Part shown: positions 6,525 to 10,902 of the stretch, piece after piece
How positions within the stretch are numbered: position 1 is the first letter of the stretch
Layout: the number at the start of each line of letters is the position of its first letter
From: an uncultured Kiloniellales bacterium
Lineage (GTDB): Bacteria > Pseudomonadota > Alphaproteobacteria > Kiloniellales > JAKSDN01
DNA length: 10,902 nucleotides
Assembly: GCA_937974415.1 (NCBI GenBank)
Contig: CALJXB010000398.1
Location: 1-10,902 of the forward strand
Reading direction: 5' to 3'
Position numbers and translations under genes: made by a program
The notes under the pieces: model-generated
Database searches by the model: none
What the model saw: only the letters and a program-made list of their open reading frames with translations
What the model was told of the DNA's origin: nothing

Positions 6525-7304
6525 ATGCAATTGAAAGGCAAGCGCGCCTTGGTGACCGGGGCCTCGGGCGAGATCGGCCACGCCATCGTCGCCCGCCTGG
6601 CCCGCGACGGCGCCCAGGTGGCGGCGGCAGGCCGCGACCGAACCAAGCTGGAGGCGCTTGCGACGGAGGGACTGGCGGCCCACACCGTGACGGCGGACCT
6701 CGGCAACGCCGGTGGCTGCGAAACGCTGATCGCCGAGGCCGAGCGAGCCTTGGGCGGCCTGGACGTGCTGGTCAACGGGGCGGGAGTCCTCCTGGCCGAG
6801 GACGGCGACGTGGTCGAAACGCCACTGGAGGCCTGGGACGAGACCCTGCGGGTCAACCTCACCTCGGTCTTTCTGGTCTGCAAGTACGCCGTACCAGCCC
6901 TCATCCGCGCCGGCGGCGGCAGCGTCGTCACCCTCGCCTCGATCGCCGCCCACCGGGGCTCGGTCTTCCCGCAGATCGCCTATACCGCCAGCAAGGGCGC
7001 GCTGGTCGCCATGACCAGGGAGATGGCGGTCCGCCACGCCCGGGACGGCATCCGCTTCAACGCCGTCTCGCCCAGCCTGATCGCGACAGAAATGGGCCGC
7101 AGCCTGATCCAACAGCCCGAGGAGTGGGCCAAGCGCCGGCCCTTCGTACCGCTGGGGCGGCTCGGCGAGGTCGAGGAAGTGGCCGCCGCCGTGGCCTACT
7201 TCGCCTCAGACGACTCGGCCTTCGTCACCGGCACCGCCCAGCTCCTCGACGGCGGCATCTCGGCCGCCTACGTGGCCTCGGACCTGGGAAAGCCCGACGA
7301 TTGA
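6525..7304 (+). CDS. Short-chain dehydrogenase/reductase (FabG-like SDR)
   Basis: This 259-residue cytoplasmic oxidoreductase has the classical SDR length and fold and interconverts an alcohol and a carbonyl using NAD(P). The cofactor loop is TGASGEIG (11-18); the usual TGxxxGxG Gly at residue 16 is Glu. AAGRDR (34-39) after the second strand has an Arg often linked to NADP preference. Next come NGAG (84-87), Asn111, Ser139 and the YTASK motif with Tyr153 and Lys157, so the catalytic Asn-Ser-Tyr-Lys set is complete. LLDGGISAAYV (240-250) is the usual C-terminal segment. The chosen ATG gives the standard SDR start; its ribosome site is weak (GAGGG and AAAGG at 6503-6512). An in-frame ATG at 6474 would add 17 residues and is unlikely. 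It is the only plus-strand gene, divergent from the GS gene and convergent with the ThDP-enzyme gene. The substrate cannot be predicted. Confidence 0.94.
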   Translation: MQLKGKRALVTGASGEIGHAIVARLARDGAQVAAAGRDRTKLEALATEGLAAHTVTADLGNAGGCETLIAEAERALGGLDVLVNGAGVLLAEDGDVVETPLEAWDETLRVNLTSVFLVCKYAVPALIRAGGGSVVTLASIAAHRGSVFPQIAYTASKGALVAMTREMAVRHARDGIRFNAVSPSLIATEMGRSLIQQPEEWAKRRPFVPLGRLGEVEEVAAAVAYFASDDSAFVTGTAQLLDGGISAAYVASDLGKPDD

Positions 7305-7307
7305 GCC

Positions 7308-8990
7308 TCAGTCCTTCCTGAACAAGTCCTTGCGCAGGCTCTGGATGGCGTCGGGATCGACCCGCACGTGGATCACCGACGGTTCGCCCGCGCCCAGCGC
7401 GTCGCGCAAGGCCGCCGCGGTCTCGCCCGGTTCGCTCACCGCATAGCCGCGGGCGCCGCACAGGCGGGCGACCTGGTCGTAGGGCGGGTTCACCAAATCG
7501 GCGCCGAGATAGCGCGCCCCGAAAAAGTCCCGCTGATAAGCCTTCTCCGCCCCCCAGGCGCCGTTATCGAGCACCACGGCGACCACCGGCAGGCCGTGCT
7601 GCACGGCGGTGGTGATCTCGATCATGGTCATGCCGAAGGCGCCATCGCCCATGACCGCGACCACCGGCCGGTCGGGCGCCGCCGCCGCCGCGCCCAGAGC
7701 CGCCGCGTATCCGAAGCCGACCAGGCCGAAGTCGAGGGGCGTCACCATCCCGGGCGCCCGGTCGTGGCGCAGCCGGTCGGCCGCCTGCAGACACATGGCA
7801 CCGGTGTCGAGGGTGACGATGGCCTCGGCCGGCAGGTTCTGCCTGAGCTCGCCGAAGACCCGCAGTGGCGAGAGTGGGCGGTCGTCTCGCTCCGCCTCGC
7901 CCTGCCGCTCGGCAAGCAACGCTGCCCGCTCCCTTTTGAAGTCCTCGGTCCAGGCGCGCCAGCCGTCTCCCGTGAGGCCACGGGCCCTGGCCCCGGCCAG
8001 CAGCGCCTCGGCGCTCGCCCGGGCATCGGCCACGACCCCGACCTCGACCGGGAAATAGCGGCCGACGGCGCCCGGCTCCACGTCGAGCTGCACGATGGCG
8101 CCGTCGCGGGTCACGTAGTCGTGGCTGTGGAAGGTCGAGTTGAACCCGAGGCGCGTGCCGAGCGCGATCAGGAGGTCGGCGTCGCGGGTCAGGCGGTTGG
8201 CCACCCGGTTGCCGCGCGGGCCCATTTGCCCGGCAAAGAGCGGATGATCGCCCGGCAGGACGTCGCCGTGGCCGACCGAAGCCGCCACCGGGATCTCCAG
8301 GGCCTCCGCAAGGGTCGCCAAGGCCGCGCTACCCCGGCTCCACTTGATCCCGCCGCCGGCCACGATGACCGGCGCCCGGGCGGCAGCCAGAAGATCGAGG
8401 ATGGCCGCAAGCTGCCTGGCCTCCGGCGCGCCGGCGCCGGGCGCGGCAAGCCGACCGTGATGCTCGTCGGGGGTGCAGGGCGCGGCGAAGAGGTCGCGGG
8501 GCACGTTGAGCACCACAGGGCCGCGCCGACCGCTCATGGCGAGGCGCAGGGCCTCGTGCAGCATCTCCGGCAAACGCTCGGCGCTCGGCACCATGAAGCT
8601 GCGCTTCGTGACCGGGGCGAAGAGCGCCTGCTGGTCTATCTCCTGAAATGTGTCCCGGCCGAGATGGTCCCGCGGCACCAGGCCGGCAATGGCGACGAGC
8701 GGAGAATAGGCGAGGTGCGCCTCGGCCAGGCCGGTGACCAGGTTGGCCGCCCCGGGCCCCGCCTGCGCGCCCAGCACCACGCCGGGACCGCCGGTAATGC
8801 GCGCATAGGCATCGGCCATGTGAGCCGCGGCGCGCTCGTCCCGGGCGCCGACGTAGCGGGTCGCCTCGCTGCCGTAGAGGGCATCGTAGAGCTCCAGCAT
8901 GGAGCCGCCGAGCAGCCCGAAGACGTGCCCCACGCCGGCCCGGGCGAGCACGTGGGCGACGGCCTCACCGCCATTCATCGCTCCCGTCAC
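7308..8990 (-). CDS. Thiamine-diphosphate-dependent enzyme, acetolactate synthase / sulfoacetaldehyde acetyltransferase-like
   Basis: This 560-residue enzyme has the three-domain layout of the acetolactate synthase superfamily: a Pyr domain (about 1-170), a central Rossmann-like domain (about 190-345) and a PP domain (about 370-550). The conserved cofactor-activating Glu is Glu52 (ARDERAAAHMADAYAR). The ThDP/Mg motif runs from GDGAFGM (448-454) to LDNGAWGAEK (474-483). The WGAEK segment and the following FFGARYLGADL resemble sulfoacetaldehyde acetyltransferase (Xsc) more than biosynthetic acetolactate synthase; this comparison is from memory. Xsc proteins are somewhat longer, and no phosphate acetyltransferase gene is in view, so the activity is open: Xsc-like, a decarboxylase or a carboligase. 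The start is a GTG with GGGGAG 6 nt upstream, overlapping the preceding flavoenzyme stop by 4 nt (GTGA), so the two are translationally coupled. An ATG at 8978 is a poorer choice. Confidence 0.88.
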   Translation of the reverse strand: MTGAMNGGEAVAHVLARAGVGHVFGLLGGSMLELYDALYGSEATRYVGARDERAAAHMADAYARITGGPGVVLGAQAGPGAANLVTGLAEAHLAYSPLVAIAGLVPRDHLGRDTFQEIDQQALFAPVTKRSFMVPSAERLPEMLHEALRLAMSGRRGPVVLNVPRDLFAAPCTPDEHHGRLAAPGAGAPEARQLAAILDLLAAARAPVIVAGGGIKWSRGSAALATLAEALEIPVAASVGHGDVLPGDHPLFAGQMGPRGNRVANRLTRDADLLIALGTRLGFNSTFHSHDYVTRDGAIVQLDVEPGAVGRYFPVEVGVVADARASAEALLAGARARGLTGDGWRAWTEDFKRERAALLAERQGEAERDDRPLSPLRVFGELRQNLPAEAIVTLDTGAMCLQAADRLRHDRAPGMVTPLDFGLVGFGYAAALGAAAAAPDRPVVAVMGDGAFGMTMIEITTAVQHGLPVVAVVLDNGAWGAEKAYQRDFFGARYLGADLVNPPYDQVARLCGARGYAVSEPGETAAALRDALGAGEPSVIHVRVDPDAIQSLRKDLFRKD

Positions 8991-10902
8991 AGCTTGCTCC
9001 CCACCTCGAGCCCTTCGAACACCGCCTCCTCGGCGCTGCGCGGCGCCACGCCGTCGCCGATGGTATAAAGCTCGCCGGCGAAGTCCGAAACCGCGTCTTC
9101 GAGCCTCCGGCAGGCCGAATGACCCAGGGCGAGCGCCAGGGTGTCGCAGTCTTCCAGGACCACCGCGTCGTCGCTCAGGGTGTCCTGGAAGTAAGCCGTC
9201 TCGGCGTCGACGCCGTAGAGCCGCAGGTGGGTGCGGATCTCCACACCGAGTTTATGCAGCCGGGCCAGGTAATGGTTGCGGGTGAAGAGCTGCAGGGTTT
9301 CGCCGGCCATTTGCCCATTCACGCAGAGCCGCACCCGGCAGCCGTTGGCCGCCAGCATCTCCGCCAGGCCGAGGCCGATCCAGTCGCAGCGCCAGTCGGC
9401 GATCACCACCGAGCCGCCCGGATTGGCGCCGCCATCGAGGAGTTCCCAGGCGGTCAGGACCTGCGCCTCCTCGGCGCCGGGAATTTCCGGCAGATAGGGC
9501 CGGGCGCCGGTCGCCAGGATCACCGCATCGGGCGCCGCGTCCCGCAACAGCTCCGCCGTCACCTCGGTCTTGAGGACCACCTCGACGCCGGCCAGGGCCA
9601 TCTCCCGCTCCAGGTTGGTGGCGAGGCCGCCGAACTCCTCGCGCCCCGGCAGGCGCTGGGCCAGCAGCACCTGGCCGCCAAGTTGCGGCTCGGCCTCGTA
9701 GAGCGTCACCCGGTGACCGCGCTCGGCCGCCACCGCCGCCGCCTTCATCCCGGCCGGCCCGCCGCCCGCGACCAGAACCCGCTTGGGCTGCTCCGCCGGC
9801 GAGCGGCTGCCGAAGTCGAGCTCCCGCCCGGTCTCCGGGTGCTGCAGGCAGGAGATGCCGAGGCCCTTGTGGGCCCGGCCGATGCAGGACTGGTTGCAGG
9901 CGATGCAGGCGCGGATGTCGTCGAGCCGGCCCGCCGCGGTTTTGTTGGGCATCTCGGGGTCGCAGATGAGCGCCCGGGTCATGCCGCAAAGGTCGGCCTG
10001 TCCGGAGGCCAGGATCTGCTCGGCCACCTGGGGCTGGTTGATCCGCCCGGTGACGATCACGGGCCGGCTCACCCGTTCACGCACCGCAGAGCCATAAGGC
10101 ACCACATAGCCGGCGGCGAGGCCCATGGGCGGCGTGATGTGGACCGAACCACCGAGGCTGGCCGAGGAACCCGCCGTCACGGTGAAATAGTCGAGCCGGC
10201 CGTCGGCGTTGAGCGCCGCGCAGACCTCGGCCACCTCGTCGGCGGCGAGCCCGTTCGGCTCCATTTCGTCGCCGGAGATCCGCAGCCCCAGCGCGATATC
10301 CGGCGCCACCGCCCGCACGGCCTCGATCACCTCGCGCAGGAACCTGAGGCGCCCCGCGAAGTCGCCGCCATAGGCATCGGTACGCCGATTGATCCGGGGA
10401 TTGAGGAACTGGGCCGGCAGATAGCCGTGACTGGCGATAATTTCCAGGCCGTCGAGGCCGGCCTCCCGCAAATAGCCGGCGGCGCGGCCGTAGCCGGCAA
10501 CGATCTCGGTGATCAGTCCGTCGTCCATGGCCCGCGGCATGATGTGAAAGCGCTCGTTGGGGACCTCGGATGGTGCATAGGCGACGGCCATCAGGCCGTC
10601 GGCGGTCGCGAGGATCTCGCGCCCCGGATGGACCAGCTGGGCGAAGACCCTGGCGCCGTGGCGCCGGCAGGCCTCCACCAGCCGGCGGTAGGGCGCGATG
10701 CAGTCGGGCGTCGTTGCCATCAGGAGCTCGCTGGAGAAGGCCGCGGTCTCGTGCACCCCGGCCACCTCGGTGATGATCAGGCCGGCCCCGCCCTGGGCGC
10801 GCGCCTCGTGATAGGCGATCAGCCGATCGTTGGGGCTGCCGTCGGCCAGGTGGGTGTGGTGGCCGGTCGAGACGATGCGGTTCTTCAGGGTGACCGGGCC
10901 CA
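8987..10902 (-). CDS. TMADH / N-methylproline demethylase-like iron-sulfur flavoprotein (5' end outside window)
   Basis: The visible 637 residues belong to the trimethylamine dehydrogenase / 2,4-dienoyl-CoA reductase family, which oxidises amines or reduces enoyl-CoAs with FMN, a [4Fe-4S] cluster and a second dinucleotide domain. Numbering is from the right edge. An OYE-like TIM barrel spans about 1-330 (LKNRIVSTGHH at 5-15; ASHGYLPAQFLNPRINRR at 156-173; DAYGG at 175-179). The cluster cysteines are C332, C335, C339 and C351 (C-x2-C-x3-C-x11-C). A Rossmann motif VAGGGPAGM (377-385) opens the FAD/ADP half. The frame is open to the edge and LKNRIV is close to the family N-terminus, so roughly 15-25 residues are missing. 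The opening block resembles N-methylproline (stachydrine-type) demethylases, from memory. Coupling to the ThDP gene suggests the two act in sequence. An enoyl-CoA reductase is the main alternative. Confidence 0.9.
   Translation of the reverse strand, partial: GPVTLKNRIVSTGHHTHLADGSPNDRLIAYHEARAQGGAGLIITEVAGVHETAAFSSELLMATTPDCIAPYRRLVEACRRHGARVFAQLVHPGREILATADGLMAVAYAPSEVPNERFHIMPRAMDDGLITEIVAGYGRAAGYLREAGLDGLEIIASHGYLPAQFLNPRINRRTDAYGGDFAGRLRFLREVIEAVRAVAPDIALGLRISGDEMEPNGLAADEVAEVCAALNADGRLDYFTVTAGSSASLGGSVHITPPMGLAAGYVVPYGSAVRERVSRPVIVTGRINQPQVAEQILASGQADLCGMTRALICDPEMPNKTAAGRLDDIRACIACNQSCIGRAHKGLGISCLQHPETGRELDFGSRSPAEQPKRVLVAGGGPAGMKAAAVAAERGHRVTLYEAEPQLGGQVLLAQRLPGREEFGGLATNLEREMALAGVEVVLKTEVTAELLRDAAPDAVILATGARPYLPEIPGAEEAQVLTAWELLDGGANPGGSVVIADWRCDWIGLGLAEMLAANGCRVRLCVNGQMAGETLQLFTRNHYLARLHKLGVEIRTHLRLYGVDAETAYFQDTLSDDAVVLEDCDTLALALGHSACRRLEDAVSDFAGELYTIGDGVAPRSAEEAVFEGLEVGSKL
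8997..9002 (-). promoter_or_regulatory. Ribosome binding site that decides the GTG start of the ThDP enzyme
   Basis: GGGGAG on the minus strand lies 6 nt before the GTG at 8990, an ideal distance. The later in-frame ATG at 8978 has a GGGAG only 2 nt away, too close to serve. The site lies inside the 3' end of the flavoenzyme gene, which supports translational coupling of the two proteins. Confidence 0.6.

Noticed and set aside
4331..7321. A very long plus-strand open frame (996 codons) across the amidotransferase, GS and SDR genes
   Set aside because: It is antisense to two well-supported genes and out of frame with the SDR gene. Its product is Arg/Gly/Ala/His-rich with no recognisable domain, the usual shadow frame of high-GC coding DNA.
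7368..9068. Plus-strand open frame of 566 codons antisense to the ThDP-enzyme gene
   Set aside because: The minus strand has a full ThDP enzyme; the antisense translation is low-complexity and Arg/Gly/His-rich.

Overview
The window looks like a chromosomal segment of a high-GC alphaproteobacterium, possibly Rhodospirillales- or Kiloniellales-like. That placement rests on GC-rich codon use, a Tat-exported solute-binding protein and the mix of amine-catabolism families; it is an inference, since there is no rRNA or other marker gene. No tRNA, rRNA, CRISPR array, insertion sequence or phage gene was recognised. Nearly all of the sequence is coding, and all genes but one lie on the minus strand.

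Layout from left to right. Positions 1-3956 (minus) hold a four-gene ABC importer of the spermidine/putrescine (Pot) type, transcribed as binding protein, ATPase, permease B, permease C; the last runs off the left edge. A 305-nt non-coding gap (3957-4261) carries the importer leader and a tandem 13-bp repeat. Positions 4262-6376 (minus) hold a glutamine-synthetase-family enzyme followed by a stand-alone class I glutamine amidotransferase. A 148-nt divergent intergenic region (6377-6524) separates these from a plus-strand short-chain dehydrogenase (6525-7304). That gene converges, with only 3 nt between stop codons, on a second minus-strand unit: a TMADH-type flavoprotein (8987 to the right edge, 5' end missing) overlapping by 4 nt a thiamine-diphosphate enzyme (7308-8990) related to acetolactate synthase and sulfoacetaldehyde acetyltransferase.

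How the genes may work together (inference): the neighbourhood reads as an uptake-and-catabolism locus for a cationic, probably N-alkylated amine. The Pot-type importer would bring in the amine. The TMADH/N-methylproline-demethylase-like flavoprotein could oxidatively remove an N-alkyl group. The GS-family enzyme has lost the flap glutamate that ammonia-using GS needs and has no adenylylation tyrosine, so it may glutamylate an amine, and the amidotransferase-fold hydrolase could release the glutamyl group. The SDR and the ThDP enzyme would process the carbonyl skeleton. The substrate cannot be read from sequence. This combination of a lengsin-like GS, an amidotransferase, a TMADH-like enzyme and an Xsc-like ThDP enzyme is the most interesting feature of the window.
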